Shown: positions 18,326-27,109, counted from the first letter of the stretch. The stretch is 64,000 bases of DNA from Vibrio sp. D404a (GCF_030248535.1 NZ_JAHGAJ010000019.1:248001-312000), one strand, 5' to 3'. Numbers and translations: made by a program. The notes: generated from the letters alone by a model not told the origin.

Positions 18326-19888
18326 ATGGGTACTAAAATTAATAAACTAGCATTAGGTGTTGGCTTATTAGCAGCTTCTTCAGCGGTAACCGCAGCAGAA
18401 AAGCCGAACATTCTTGCGATCTGGGGTGATGACATTGGTGTATTCAACATCGGTGCATACAACAACGGCATGATGGGTTATGAAACACCAAACATTGACC
18501 GTATTGCGAATGAAGGTGCATTGTTTACTGACCACTACGGTCAACAATCATGTACTGCGGGTCGTGCTGCATTCTTGACTGGCCAAGAACCTTTCCGTAC
18601 AGGTCTACTGACTATCGGTATGCCGGGTTCTGACCACGGTATTCCAGACTGGGCTCCAACGATTGCTGATCTACTGAAAGAACAGGGCTACATGACGGCT
18701 CAGTTTGGTAAGAACCACATGGGTGACCAAGATAAGCACCTTCCTACTAACCACGGTTTTGATGAATTTTTCGGTAACCTTTACCACCTGAATGCGGAAG
18801 AAGAGCCAGAAACGTACTACTACCCGAAAGACCCTGAGTTCCGTAAGAACTTCGGCCCTCGCGGTGTAATCAAGTCAACGGCTGACGGTAAGATTGAAGA
18901 TACTGGCCCTATGACGCGTAAGCGTATGGAGCACGCAGATGAAGAGTTCCTTGAAGAGTCTCTGGCCTTCATGGAGAAAGCAGTGAAAGCTGACAAGCCT
19001 TTCTTTATCTGGCACAACACCACACGTATGCACGTTTGGACTCGCCTACAAGAGAAATACCAAGGTAAATCAGGCATCAGTATCTACGCTGACGGTATGC
19101 TAGAGCACGACGATCACGTAGGTGTGCTTCTAGACAAGCTGGACGAGCTGAAAATCGCCGACAACACGATCGTTATCTACTCAACGGATAACGGTGCAGA
19201 AACTGTATCTTGGCCAGATGGTGGTGCTACTTACTTCCACGGTGAGAAAGGCACAACTTACGAAGGCGGTATGCGTGTACCTCAACTTGTTCGCTGGCCT
19301 GGCGTAATCAAACCGGGTACTAAGATCAACGACATCATGGCGCACCAAGACTGGATCCCTACTCTTCTAGCTGCCGCTGGCGATGATAAAGTTGTTGAGA
19401 AACTGGCGTCTGACGACGGTGCTCGTTACAACGGTAAAAACTGGCGTGTTCACTTAGATGGCTACAACTTCCTACCATACTTTGAAGGTAAAGAAGAACA
19501 AGGCCCACGTGACAGCCTGCTTTACTTCTCTGCAAACGGTGAGTTAAACGCAGTTCGTTGGAATGACTTCAAGATTTCATTTGCGGTAATGGACGGTAAC
19601 ATCACAGACGCTGTGCGTTTCCAACCAAACTGGCCTCAAATCGTACACCTACGTGCTGACCCATTCGAAAAAGCACCGCATGAATCTGGCATGTACCTAC
19701 GTTGGATGGCAGACAACATGTGGCTATTCGTTCCGGTAGGCGGACAAGTTCAAGAGTTTATGGCGACTCTACCTGACTACCCAATGCAGAAGAGCCAAGT
19801 ATTGAACCCAGGTAACTTCAACCAAGCAGCATACTCACTTCAAGGCCGACTGCAGCAACTTGAAGCTGCAGCGAAACAAGTAAAGTAA
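18326..19888 (+). CDS. Sulfatase (arylsulfatase type), exported, strongly codon-biased
   Basis: A 520-residue paralogue of the sulfatase at 16438 with a signal peptide (to about VTAA). Conserved parts are IWGDDIGVFN, the formylglycine motif CTAGR, GKNHMGD, NHGFDEFFGNLYHLNAEEEPE, YSTDNGAE and a Lys/His region (FHGEKGTTYEGGMRVP). The codons are strikingly uniform (GGT, CGT, AAC, TAC, ATC, CCA dominate), unlike most neighbours, which suggests very high expression. It is monocistronic, with an SD (GGAG) and a strong terminator. Its upstream LysR-type dyad is shared with the MoxR operon. Maturation to formylglycine must come from elsewhere in the genome. Confidence 0.93.
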   Translation: MGTKINKLALGVGLLAASSAVTAAEKPNILAIWGDDIGVFNIGAYNNGMMGYETPNIDRIANEGALFTDHYGQQSCTAGRAAFLTGQEPFRTGLLTIGMPGSDHGIPDWAPTIADLLKEQGYMTAQFGKNHMGDQDKHLPTNHGFDEFFGNLYHLNAEEEPETYYYPKDPEFRKNFGPRGVIKSTADGKIEDTGPMTRKRMEHADEEFLEESLAFMEKAVKADKPFFIWHNTTRMHVWTRLQEKYQGKSGISIYADGMLEHDDHVGVLLDKLDELKIADNTIVIYSTDNGAETVSWPDGGATYFHGEKGTTYEGGMRVPQLVRWPGVIKPGTKINDIMAHQDWIPTLLAAAGDDKVVEKLASDDGARYNGKNWRVHLDGYNFLPYFEGKEEQGPRDSLLYFSANGELNAVRWNDFKISFAVMDGNITDAVRFQPNWPQIVHLRADPFEKAPHESGMYLRWMADNMWLFVPVGGQVQEFMATLPDYPMQKSQVLNPGNFNQAAYSLQGRLQQLEAAAKQVK

Positions 19889-19921
19889 TCGCTACTCGGA
19901 GTTAAAACAGTAAGCCAAAGC

Positions 19922-19958
19922 AAGCCGTGAGAATCTCATTCTCGCGGCTTTTTTCATT
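19922..19958 (+). terminator. Terminator of the plus-strand sulfatase
   Basis: A 13-bp stem with one G-U pair (AAGCCGTGAGAAT / ATTCTCGCGGCTT) and a 3-nt loop is followed by TTTTTCATTTTT, 33 bp after the stop. Confidence 0.85.
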
Positions 19959-20235
19959 TTTGTGGCTCTGCTGATGCAAGTCTCAAATTCCCCCCCTCTC
20001 TGCGTCGTGGCATCATATAAGCGTTCTCAGCCAAACCTCCACAATCCTTACCTTTAACGGGCTAATCTTGCAAGCCCTGTAATATGAAACTAACTTTATA
20101 AATAGTTAACATGACTTTTACGTAGGAATAAGCCAATAAGATCATTTCGATGTGAACTTAAACGGCATCCAAAACTTTTCGACTCATCAAAATAAATGTC
20201 GTGTTGTTCAGTCATCATTAGATGGAACTAATGTT
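19959..20235. other. Intergenic stretch upstream of the diheme peroxidase operon
   Basis: With the preceding terminator, bases 19889-20235 hold no gene. I see an AT-rich part around 20080-20140 that could contain the operon promoter, but no convincing boxes. A GTG at 20152 would extend the next protein by 28 residues that look non-signal-like, so I treat this as leader. Confidence 0.4.
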
Positions 20236-21375
20236 ATGAAAAGCGCCTACCTTGTTGGACTGAGTGTTGTCGTCGTTACCGTGTCAGTGACCGCTTTAGT
20301 TTACGACGCTGTTTTTCGATCTGAACATAATGTGCCTGTTTCCCATCTCAATAATGACCGCCACCATGCCGGCGATAACCACACTCATACAGAGCCACAT
20401 CCACACGCTACTGCTACTGCTACTGCTACTGCTACTGCTACTGTTAGTCAAGCATCTGATAATGCCGAAAGTGACGCTTCATTTTCACAACAGAGAATCA
20501 CGCCAATACCAAACGATATAGAGATAGACCAAGCTCTCGCCAAAGTGGGATGGATGCTTTTCAACGACCCTAATTTATCTTCTAACCGCAGTATCAGTTG
20601 TGCAACCTGCCATCACCTGCAAACCAATGGCGCGGAGCTGATACCTGTTTCCATCGGTGTTAACGGCGCAGGTATGCGTAACTCATTGACGGTATTTAAT
20701 GCCGCATATAACTACCGCTTTTTTTGGGATGGTCGCGCAAACACTTTAGAGTCCCAAATCGATGGGCCTGTCCATAATACCGCCGAAATGGACTCCAACT
20801 GGCCGCTGATCACCGACTATGTAACAACAGCCTCACTGTATAGGCCTCTGTTTTCTCAACTTGGATTAGAGATCAACGAAGCGTCGATTAAATCCAGTTT
20901 GGTTGAGTTCATGAAAGCCCTCACCACCCCTAACTCTCCGTTTGATCGCTACCTGCAAGGTGATGAAAACGCAATTGGCGAAAGCGCAAAACAAGGATGG
21001 CGAACCTTTCAAGAAGAAGGCTGCATTGGCTGCCATCAAGGCACCAATATCGGTGGTGGAATGGTCATGCGTTTTGGTTACTTTGGCGTCTCCAAAACTG
21101 GTCAAGAGAGAAGTGATGACCAAGGGCGCTTTATGTTTACCGGCAAGGCGATAGATAAACACCTATTCCGGGTGGCTAGCCTACGGAATGTGGCGATCAC
21201 GGCTCCCTACTTTCATGATGGTCAAACTGCATCACTCGAAGAGGCGATTAAGATCATGGGTGAAAGCCAGCTTGGAAAAACATTTGAAGATGAAACTATC
21301 GCTCAGATAAAAAGCTTTCTTGAGTCTCTCACGGGGCAGCGCCCTCAGATCTTAGAGGAGTTTGAAAATGAATAA
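20236..21375 (+). CDS. Diheme cytochrome c peroxidase (MauG/CcpA family) with His-rich linker
   Basis: A 379-residue membrane-anchored or exported protein. An N-terminal hydrophobic helix (about residues 4-22) is followed by a His-rich stretch (DRHHAGDNHTHTEPHPHA) and an (Ala-Thr)6 run encoded by a perfect hexanucleotide repeat. Then come two haem domains of the bacterial cytochrome c peroxidase type: CATCH near residue 123, with NAAYNYRFFWDGR, and CIGCH near residue 263, with KHLFRVASLRNVAITAPYFHDG. The likely job is peroxide reduction or oxidative modification in the periplasm. The ATG at 20236 is preferred over an upstream GTG because it opens the hydrophobic helix. It overlaps the sensor kinase gene by 8 bp, so the three genes form one operon; a redox-sensing link is inferred. 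Confidence 0.85.
   Translation: MKSAYLVGLSVVVVTVSVTALVYDAVFRSEHNVPVSHLNNDRHHAGDNHTHTEPHPHATATATATATATVSQASDNAESDASFSQQRITPIPNDIEIDQALAKVGWMLFNDPNLSSNRSISCATCHHLQTNGAELIPVSIGVNGAGMRNSLTVFNAAYNYRFFWDGRANTLESQIDGPVHNTAEMDSNWPLITDYVTTASLYRPLFSQLGLEINEASIKSSLVEFMKALTTPNSPFDRYLQGDENAIGESAKQGWRTFQEEGCIGCHQGTNIGGGMVMRFGYFGVSKTGQERSDDQGRFMFTGKAIDKHLFRVASLRNVAITAPYFHDGQTASLEEAIKIMGESQLGKTFEDETIAQIKSFLESLTGQRPQILEEFENE
20407..20442 (+). repeat. Perfect hexanucleotide repeat (GCTACT)6
   Basis: Six exact GCTACT units lie in the linker of the diheme peroxidase and encode (Ala-Thr)6. Gain or loss of units would keep the frame and only change linker length. Confidence 0.95.
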
Positions 21376-23779
21376 GTTTAAACTCCTCGCCCTGTTCTTT
21401 GCTTCAATGTTCCTAGGAATGATTGGCTATATTTCCTTGGCCTATACCGAATATGTGAAAGTCATCAATTACGGTGAACTGACACGTGAACTCGGTCATA
21501 AAGTACTAGAACAGCGTGATGTTATTGCCGGTAGTACTATCAATGGCATCTCTAACCCTTACGAGATATCGGCCTGTCTAGTCGATATAGAAAAAGATCT
21601 TCAACAGCTCCATCAATCTTATGCCCATTCCGAGATTCATTCTCTGCTTTTCAATGAACTCGAAACGAAAGCGCTGCTAGAGAGCTTTTATTATCGCTCA
21701 ATGGAAACTGTCGACCAGTTAGATCATATTGTTGGTCATACCGTGGCACGCCAATTTATGCTGCAGTCACTCACCGACTTGTTGATGAGTTCCTCACCCA
21801 AGGGGTCACATAACACTACCTATCATGCGCTGCTCTCTAATACCTCGGCGCTAGAAGCCTATCTCGCAGGAGATAACTCATCGGTTACTCCTCAAGGCGC
21901 TACCACTTCGATTGAGCCTTTGCTCTCCGCCGAAACCATCCGCCTTGCGAAAACCTTCAACGAAGTAAACCAACAGCACCAAAAGCTGCTCTCACATGCG
22001 CTTTCCCCTGAACACATCACCTATCTCGACCATATCGAGCACGGCTTTATGGATCTGCAAGACTACTTAAGCAAGTTGATTGCCAATCTTACAACCGCGC
22101 TGGTCATGCTGCTCTTCGCACTCTTTATTAGCATTGCTGTATGGCGTTATTACGAACTAAAAGCCAATACCGAAGCCTATCAAATAGCTGCAGATAAAGC
22201 GGAAAAAGCCAACAATGCTAAGTCTTTATTCCTCGCTACCATGAGCCATGAGTTACGCACACCAATGAACGGTGTTCTTGGGATCGCTCAAATCATTAAA
22301 GACGACTCCAAAGAGCTCGACACTCGAAAGCAAGCTCAAGTTATCATCGACTCTGGGCAGCACCTTGTGACCATTTTGAATGACATTCTCGACTTCTCAA
22401 AAGTCGAACAAGGTAAAATGGAGCTTGAGAGTAGCCCATTCACGATTCCAGACCTTGTAATTCACCTTGATAAAACCCTGACTTCATTGGCTGAAGACAA
22501 AGGGATTAAACTGCTGATTAAAAACAACGTACCTGAAAATATTCAATTAATCGGTGACCAAGCAAGAACGCGCCAAATACTGTTCAATCTTGCAGGTAAT
22601 GCGGTTAAGTTTACCGAAACCGGTAAAGTTGAGCTTGAATTCAACATTAATGATACCTCGCCACCTTCTATTGAAATGTTGGTCTCTGACACAGGTATCG
22701 GGATAGCAGAAGACAAAATAGACACCATTTTTTCTGCCTTTGAGCAAGCCGAGCTCTCCACTACGCGTAAGTTTGGTGGCACTGGGCTTGGGTTATCGAT
22801 TGTGAAACAGCTGGTCGAACTAATGGGTGGCAATATCTCCGTATTTAGCCAACTCAATGTAGGCACCCAGTTCGCCATCACCATTCCATTTGAACTCGAA
22901 GAAGTAGAGCATCAACAGCAGCAGACAACCACCGAAGCGCATGGCTTAGTACTGAACAACTTCACCGTATTGCTGGTGGAAGACAATAAGATCAACGCGA
23001 TGGTGATTAAAAAGTTCTGTGAATCACTCGATCTCTCAGTCGACAACGCTTACGACGGATTACAAGCACTCGACAAACTAAAACAGCAGTCGTATGACTT
23101 GGTGATCATGGACAACCATATGCCGAAGATGAGTGGTATTGAAGCCATTCGAAACATTAGACAAGAACTCAAGTTAGAGACGGTCATCTTTGCCTGTACT
23201 GCGGACGTATTTAAAGAGGCCCATGACGAGTTTATCGAGTGCGGAGCCAACTTTGTTCTCACCAAGCCGTTACAGAAAAACAGCTTACAAAACGCGATCT
23301 ATCAGTTTGAAGACCAGTTTCAAGAGAATCGCGAGCGCCATGCGTGCGACAATGAAGCCGCTATCCCATCTAATGTCACTCGTTTGATTCGTTATCCGAA
23401 AGATAAACTCCCAATGACAGAAGAAGAGCTGTCACGAAGCGAGTTGCTGTCTAACAATAGCCTCTCGTACCAAGATAAAATTGATTGCCTACAGTCGTTA
23501 GAACACGATCTTGAGGTTCAAATTGATGCATTGATTGAGGTATTTACCCATTCACAGCCTCAGGAGCTCGGTCCTATCATACAAGCCATCAAAGGGGTGT
23601 CATCGGAGTTCAATATGTCCGAAATTCTGGCACTCATTACACAAGCAGAGCAAGATTTAGACGCTGACCAAATGCCCCCAGTAGAGCTATTACAACAGAC
23701 AATAAACCGCTTAATGGTCAACAGCCACCAAGCGAAGCGCCTCATTGATAAATACCAACATCAACTCAAAACAGGGTAA
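21368..23779 (+). CDS. Hybrid sensor histidine kinase with receiver and HPt-like end
   Basis: An 803-residue inner-membrane kinase. Helix 1 is near residues 5-25, a helical periplasmic sensor domain of about 200 residues follows, and helix 2 is near 232-258. The H-box MSHELRTPMNG has His294. The HATPase part shows NLAGNAVKF, DTGIGI and GGTGLGLSIVKQL. A receiver domain follows with VIMDNHMP (Asp582), and a C-terminal helical domain resembles HPt, but its HxLKG motif reads QAIKG (Gln739 in the His place). Kinase and receiver look active; the HPt-like end does not. The ATG at 21368 overlaps the peroxidase stop by 8 bp; a TTG two codons earlier is unlikely. It probably senses a signal tied to the peroxidase and passes phosphate to an unlinked protein. 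Confidence 0.88.
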   Translation: MNKFKLLALFFASMFLGMIGYISLAYTEYVKVINYGELTRELGHKVLEQRDVIAGSTINGISNPYEISACLVDIEKDLQQLHQSYAHSEIHSLLFNELETKALLESFYYRSMETVDQLDHIVGHTVARQFMLQSLTDLLMSSSPKGSHNTTYHALLSNTSALEAYLAGDNSSVTPQGATTSIEPLLSAETIRLAKTFNEVNQQHQKLLSHALSPEHITYLDHIEHGFMDLQDYLSKLIANLTTALVMLLFALFISIAVWRYYELKANTEAYQIAADKAEKANNAKSLFLATMSHELRTPMNGVLGIAQIIKDDSKELDTRKQAQVIIDSGQHLVTILNDILDFSKVEQGKMELESSPFTIPDLVIHLDKTLTSLAEDKGIKLLIKNNVPENIQLIGDQARTRQILFNLAGNAVKFTETGKVELEFNINDTSPPSIEMLVSDTGIGIAEDKIDTIFSAFEQAELSTTRKFGGTGLGLSIVKQLVELMGGNISVFSQLNVGTQFAITIPFELEEVEHQQQQTTTEAHGLVLNNFTVLLVEDNKINAMVIKKFCESLDLSVDNAYDGLQALDKLKQQSYDLVIMDNHMPKMSGIEAIRNIRQELKLETVIFACTADVFKEAHDEFIECGANFVLTKPLQKNSLQNAIYQFEDQFQENRERHACDNEAAIPSNVTRLIRYPKDKLPMTEEELSRSELLSNNSLSYQDKIDCLQSLEHDLEVQIDALIEVFTHSQPQELGPIIQAIKGVSSEFNMSEILALITQAEQDLDADQMPPVELLQQTINRLMVNSHQAKRLIDKYQHQLKTG

Positions 23780-23789
23780 GGAGACGCCG

Positions 23790-25727
23790 ATGAAATGGAG
23801 TGTCAATATTAGCGATTCGAGCTTGAGCGTTTACCTTGCTTTAATTGCAACCATTGTTTTTGCTGTTGATGTTCACTTACCCCTAGGTATTGCTATGGCG
23901 GTTCCCTATGTTACCGTCATCGCACTCTCTTTGATTCAACGAAAGCCGGATTTCACGCTGATTTGGGCGATGCTTTGTACCGTACTCACAGTCGTTGGTT
24001 ATTTTTTCTCGCCTTTGGGTAATGATGCCTGGTTTGCCGTATTCAATCGTCTTATCACCCTATACGCGATTTGGATCGTTACCTTTGCTTCCATTCAAGT
24101 AATGAAACGAAGCCAAGCCGATCGCACACCCTCTCTTGAAGAGTCCACCGACCTTGATACCGCACTCAGTAATGCGAGTGATTACACAACCGACTCCATC
24201 GCTATCATTGACAGAGATGGGAATATCTGTTCGATCAACGCCTCATTCAGCCAACTGTTTGGGTATAGCTTACATGATGCTAAAGGGAAGAATATTAGCC
24301 GCCTACTGCAAGGCAAGAACACAGACATCACCGAAGTCAAGCGTGTATCAGAAGCAATCGAACACCAACATGCAATAGAAAGCCAGATTGAGCACTATCA
24401 TAAAAGCGGCCATCCATATTGGGTAGAGCTGTCTGTGAAACCCATTTTCAACGATGAAAAATTTGAACACCTTGTATGTATACAAAGAGACATCACTAAA
24501 CAGAAACAGCTCGAACAAGCGCTAGAAGCCAAAGTGACTCAAGCCAATCTAGCCACTCAAGCGAAAACTCAGTTAATGCACCTAATTTCAAGTGAGTTAA
24601 CCAAACCTACACAAGATCTCGACAAACTGGCGCAGAAAGTCATGCTCAGCGAAGAGTTAGACGCCGCACAGAAATTGGGCAAGCAGGTCGCACAGTCTAG
24701 TCGTCTACTCCAAGCATCGCTTAATTACGTGATTAAACTCGCTCATCTAGATAACGAAGAAATTACACCACACCCACAGCGACACAATATCTCAAGCTAT
24801 ATACTCCATAAAAAAGAGGTCATCGAGGGGTTAGCTCACGGCAACGGTTTAACATTGGAACCTAAAATCTCCCTGCCCGATCACTGCCAAGCCATGCTGG
24901 ATGAAAGCTTAATTGACACCATTATCGACTTTTTTGCACTCAGTGCTGTGTCTCAATTGCAAGGTGGAAAGCTGCGCTTTGAAAGTGGTCTGTCAGCCAG
25001 CAACCAAGTATCTGCAAACAATCAGGATCAACTTCTGCTCGTTTGCTTTACTTTTGAAGACAACGGAATCATCACCAAGCAGCTATCGTTAAATGGCACA
25101 ACAGCGACCAATGCCGACACATTAGATCAAAGCATCCACACCGGTTATAAAGTGATTGAAAAAGTACTGCGAGCAGTTACAGGAGACATAAGCTACGCGC
25201 TATCAAAATGCGGTCACACTCAGATAGATCTCCAGCTGCCGATAACAATCGTCGAGTCCCACCCTCCTACACAAGATGCTACAAAAGCTCCGCAACAGAC
25301 ACAGACACAAACAGGCAATGAGGCCCAAATCCTGATAGCAGAAGACAACAAGGTTAACTATATCGTGTTGGCAAAACTGCTTAATAAGCTGGGCTATGAA
25401 AAGATCGACCACGCAGAAGACGGTGTGAAGGCTGTTGAAATGGCCAAAGAAAAGCAATATGACATCATTCTAATGGATCATCATATGCCTAATATGACGG
25501 GCTTAGATGCTACGGATAACTTGCTGAACCAACTTAAGATTGCCAGCAAGGTCATTGCTTGTACTGCCGATTTATCACCCCAAGTTCGAGCACAATTCAT
25601 TGAGGTGGGTGCAACCGATGTTATCTACAAGCCAGTTAAGAAAGAAACACTACTTGAAGCTTTGTCTTTGTTAACAAGCTCTAACAGCAACGTAGAAAAT
25701 AGCCTAAATAACAAAGGCGTAGCTTAA
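23790..25727 (+). CDS. Degenerate hybrid histidine kinase: membrane domain, LOV-like PAS, dead kinase core, receiver
   Basis: A 645-residue protein with about four N-terminal membrane helices (residues 10-110), a PAS domain (about 135-250), a relic HisKA/HATPase region and a C-terminal receiver. The PAS has LOV-like sequence (SRLLQGKNTD, SGHPYWVELSVKP, QRDIT) but no photoactive Cys. The H-box reads LISSELTKP, with Ser268 in place of His, and the ATP-binding region lacks a clear N-box and glycine loops, so kinase activity is unlikely. The receiver is intact, with Asp563 in LMDHHMP and a conserved Lys. The ATG at 23790 follows AAGGAG by six bases and lies 10 bp past the upstream stop. It may act as phosphate sink or allosteric partner of the upstream kinase; that is inference. 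Confidence 0.85.
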   Translation: MKWSVNISDSSLSVYLALIATIVFAVDVHLPLGIAMAVPYVTVIALSLIQRKPDFTLIWAMLCTVLTVVGYFFSPLGNDAWFAVFNRLITLYAIWIVTFASIQVMKRSQADRTPSLEESTDLDTALSNASDYTTDSIAIIDRDGNICSINASFSQLFGYSLHDAKGKNISRLLQGKNTDITEVKRVSEAIEHQHAIESQIEHYHKSGHPYWVELSVKPIFNDEKFEHLVCIQRDITKQKQLEQALEAKVTQANLATQAKTQLMHLISSELTKPTQDLDKLAQKVMLSEELDAAQKLGKQVAQSSRLLQASLNYVIKLAHLDNEEITPHPQRHNISSYILHKKEVIEGLAHGNGLTLEPKISLPDHCQAMLDESLIDTIIDFFALSAVSQLQGGKLRFESGLSASNQVSANNQDQLLLVCFTFEDNGIITKQLSLNGTTATNADTLDQSIHTGYKVIEKVLRAVTGDISYALSKCGHTQIDLQLPITIVESHPPTQDATKAPQQTQTQTGNEAQILIAEDNKVNYIVLAKLLNKLGYEKIDHAEDGVKAVEMAKEKQYDIILMDHHMPNMTGLDATDNLLNQLKIASKVIACTADLSPQVRAQFIEVGATDVIYKPVKKETLLEALSLLTSSNSNVENSLNNKGVA

Positions 25728-25760
25728 AAAATCAAGATATGAATAGAGCAAAATCACAAA

Positions 25761-25788
25761 TTGACAATTCTATTATTTGGTCTATTTT
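25761..25788 (+). promoter_or_regulatory. Candidate sigma-70 promoter for the 53-residue gene
   Basis: TTGACA at 25761-25766 and TATTTT at 25783-25788 are spaced by 16 bp, 60 bp upstream of the small secreted-protein start. The -35 is perfect and the -10 fair. Confidence 0.5.
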
Positions 25789-25848
25789 TAAAGCTCATGC
25801 AGAGGCTATTCCTCAGCGCAAATTGTACTTCAGACTTAAGGACACAAG

Positions 25849-26010
25849 ATGAAATACATAATTATTGCTCTCTTTGCTCTTGCACCTGCTATGACGTTCG
25901 CCTCCTCTTTGGCAACGCCCTATGTCCCGTGCTATGTCAACGGTGATTACGTGGGTAATATGGAGATTCCGATTTGTAAAAAGGATAACGGTTACTTCTA
26001 TCTAGAATAA
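25849..26010 (+). CDS. Small secreted protein of 53 residues, function unknown
   Basis: An ATG with AAGGA eight bases upstream opens a 53-codon frame. The first 18 residues form a clean signal peptide (MKYIIIALFALAPAMTFA), and the mature part of about 35 residues has Cys28 and Cys43, which could form one disulfide, and several Tyr and Gly. A good promoter-like TTGACA precedes it. I do not recognise the family. It is separate from the hybrid kinase operon by 121 bp and is followed by a possible weak hairpin in the spacer. The combination of SD, signal peptide and spacing makes it a likely real gene; export to the periplasm is inferred. Confidence 0.65.
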   Translation: MKYIIIALFALAPAMTFASSLATPYVPCYVNGDYVGNMEIPICKKDNGYFYLE

Positions 26011-26167
26011 CCGTAACAGTGAGTGGCTAGCCGTTCGGTCACTCATCACTCATTTATTTCAGTTACGTTAAAATTCCGCAAAATCTTCTAAAATTCAGAG
26101 ACATCGCTTGAACTCAGCGCGCTTGCATGCGATTGTAAATTCTTCTTCCCAAACAACTTGCCCTATT

Positions 26168-26842
26168 ATGAAAACGACACAAAAGATTGCCTTAATCTCT
26201 GCAATGTTAGCGGCTCCTTTCGCTTCTGCAGACGTTGAAATTAAAGTCCCATCTAGTGTGGACATCTTAGCCGTCAATGAAAGTAAACCAGACCTCGATG
26301 GTGGACTTTTCTCATCGCACAAAACGATGACACTTCCTGATGGTCAAAATCAGATCGTATTCCAATATCAAGTCGCTTTCGATCAAGGTAACGATCGCGA
26401 GTTCATCGACAGTGACACCATCATCGCAACCTTCGATGCAAGCAACACGACACTGACATTCAATATGCCTAAGTTTCGTAATGTCAGTGCGGCAAAAGAA
26501 GGCATGAAGGATCTTCAATGGAGCTTGGTTGACTCAGACCAACAGACGGTCGCTGTTAAAGAAGATACCTTAGTGAAGAAAGGTATGCAGATTGGTCGAA
26601 ATTACCCAACAGAATCGGCTAACTACAATAAGGAAGGTGGCGTTGCGGCACTGGCTGCGACAACAAGTGCAGCTTCTATAGCCACTGTTAATGCGGCAGC
26701 GGCAAACACACCCGTTCAGCCGGTTACCCTGCCTGCAAATGTAAAAGCGTCAGACAACACAGCAGAAGAGATGCTTTACTTTTGGTACGAGAAAGCCGAC
26801 GACGCGACTAAGCAGCGCTTCAAAGAGTTTGTGAATAAGTAG
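26168..26842 (+). CDS. DUF2057 (YccT-like) exported protein
   Basis: A 224-residue protein with a signal peptide (cleavage near ASA-DVE). The opening VEIKVPSSVDILAVNESKP and the NQIVFQYQ segment match the DUF2057 family, which includes E. coli YccT, an exported protein whose role is unsettled. An Ala/Thr-rich linker (about residues 155-200) leads to a C-terminal helix (EEMLYFWYEKADDATKQRFKEFV). The ATG at 26168 is chosen because it starts the signal peptide; a TTG 20 codons upstream is not needed. Monocistronic, ending in a bidirectional terminator. Confidence 0.8.
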   Translation: MKTTQKIALISAMLAAPFASADVEIKVPSSVDILAVNESKPDLDGGLFSSHKTMTLPDGQNQIVFQYQVAFDQGNDREFIDSDTIIATFDASNTTLTFNMPKFRNVSAAKEGMKDLQWSLVDSDQQTVAVKEDTLVKKGMQIGRNYPTESANYNKEGGVAALAATTSAASIATVNAAAANTPVQPVTLPANVKASDNTAEEMLYFWYEKADDATKQRFKEFVNK

Positions 26843-26887
26843 CCATAATAAGTGCGTGATGTTCAAAAGTGCACTTAGCTAGGGTTT

Positions 26888-26938
26888 ACAACAGAAAAAG
26901 GTTCACAATAGAAAAAGCTTCAAAATAGAAAAGCTGGT
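26888..26938. repeat. 17-bp imperfect tandem repeat, three copies
   Basis: Units ACAACAGAAAAAGGTTC, ACAATAGAAAAAGCTTC and a diverged third copy lie between the DUF2057 stop and its terminator. The third copy provides part of the left terminator arm. Confidence 0.7.
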
Positions 26939-26956
26939 TTGGTACCAGCTTTTCCT
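26928..26956. terminator. Bidirectional terminator between DUF2057 and the 49-residue gene
   Basis: An 11-bp perfect stem (GAAAAGCTGGT / ACCAGCTTTTC) with a 5-nt loop has T-rich flanks on both strands. Confidence 0.8.
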
Positions 26957-26959
26957 TTT

Positions 26960-27109
26960 CTATACATCTCTAATTTCGCCATCAATCCTTGTTGGCCACC
27001 CTAATCGTTCATACTCTAACGCGAGCATGTAAGCGCAACGCTGTGACACTGTCGCCTTTATCCACACACCGATACCACAGATCTTATATTCCAATACAGA
27101 CATTCTCAT
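26960..27109 (-). CDS. Small hypothetical protein of 49 residues
   Basis: The ATG at 27109 has AAGGGG seven bases upstream on the minus strand, and the frame ends just before a strong bidirectional terminator, which supports a real short gene. The product (MRMSVLEYKICGIGVWIKAT...) has no signal peptide or clear membrane helix and contains two Cys. A longer version from 27163 exists but lacks a ribosome site. I do not recognise the family. Confidence 0.5.
   Translation of the reverse strand: MRMSVLEYKICGIGVWIKATVSQRCAYMLALEYERLGWPTRIDGEIRDV

Noticed and set aside
20330..20521. A frame with a long Leu run in the diheme peroxidase region.
   Set aside because: It is the hexanucleotide repeat read in another frame; it has no start support and overlaps a well-supported gene.
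26011..26060. A hairpin-like GTGAGTG...TCACTC sequence after the 53-residue gene.
   Set aside because: The stem is imperfect and no clear T-run follows, so I do not call a terminator.
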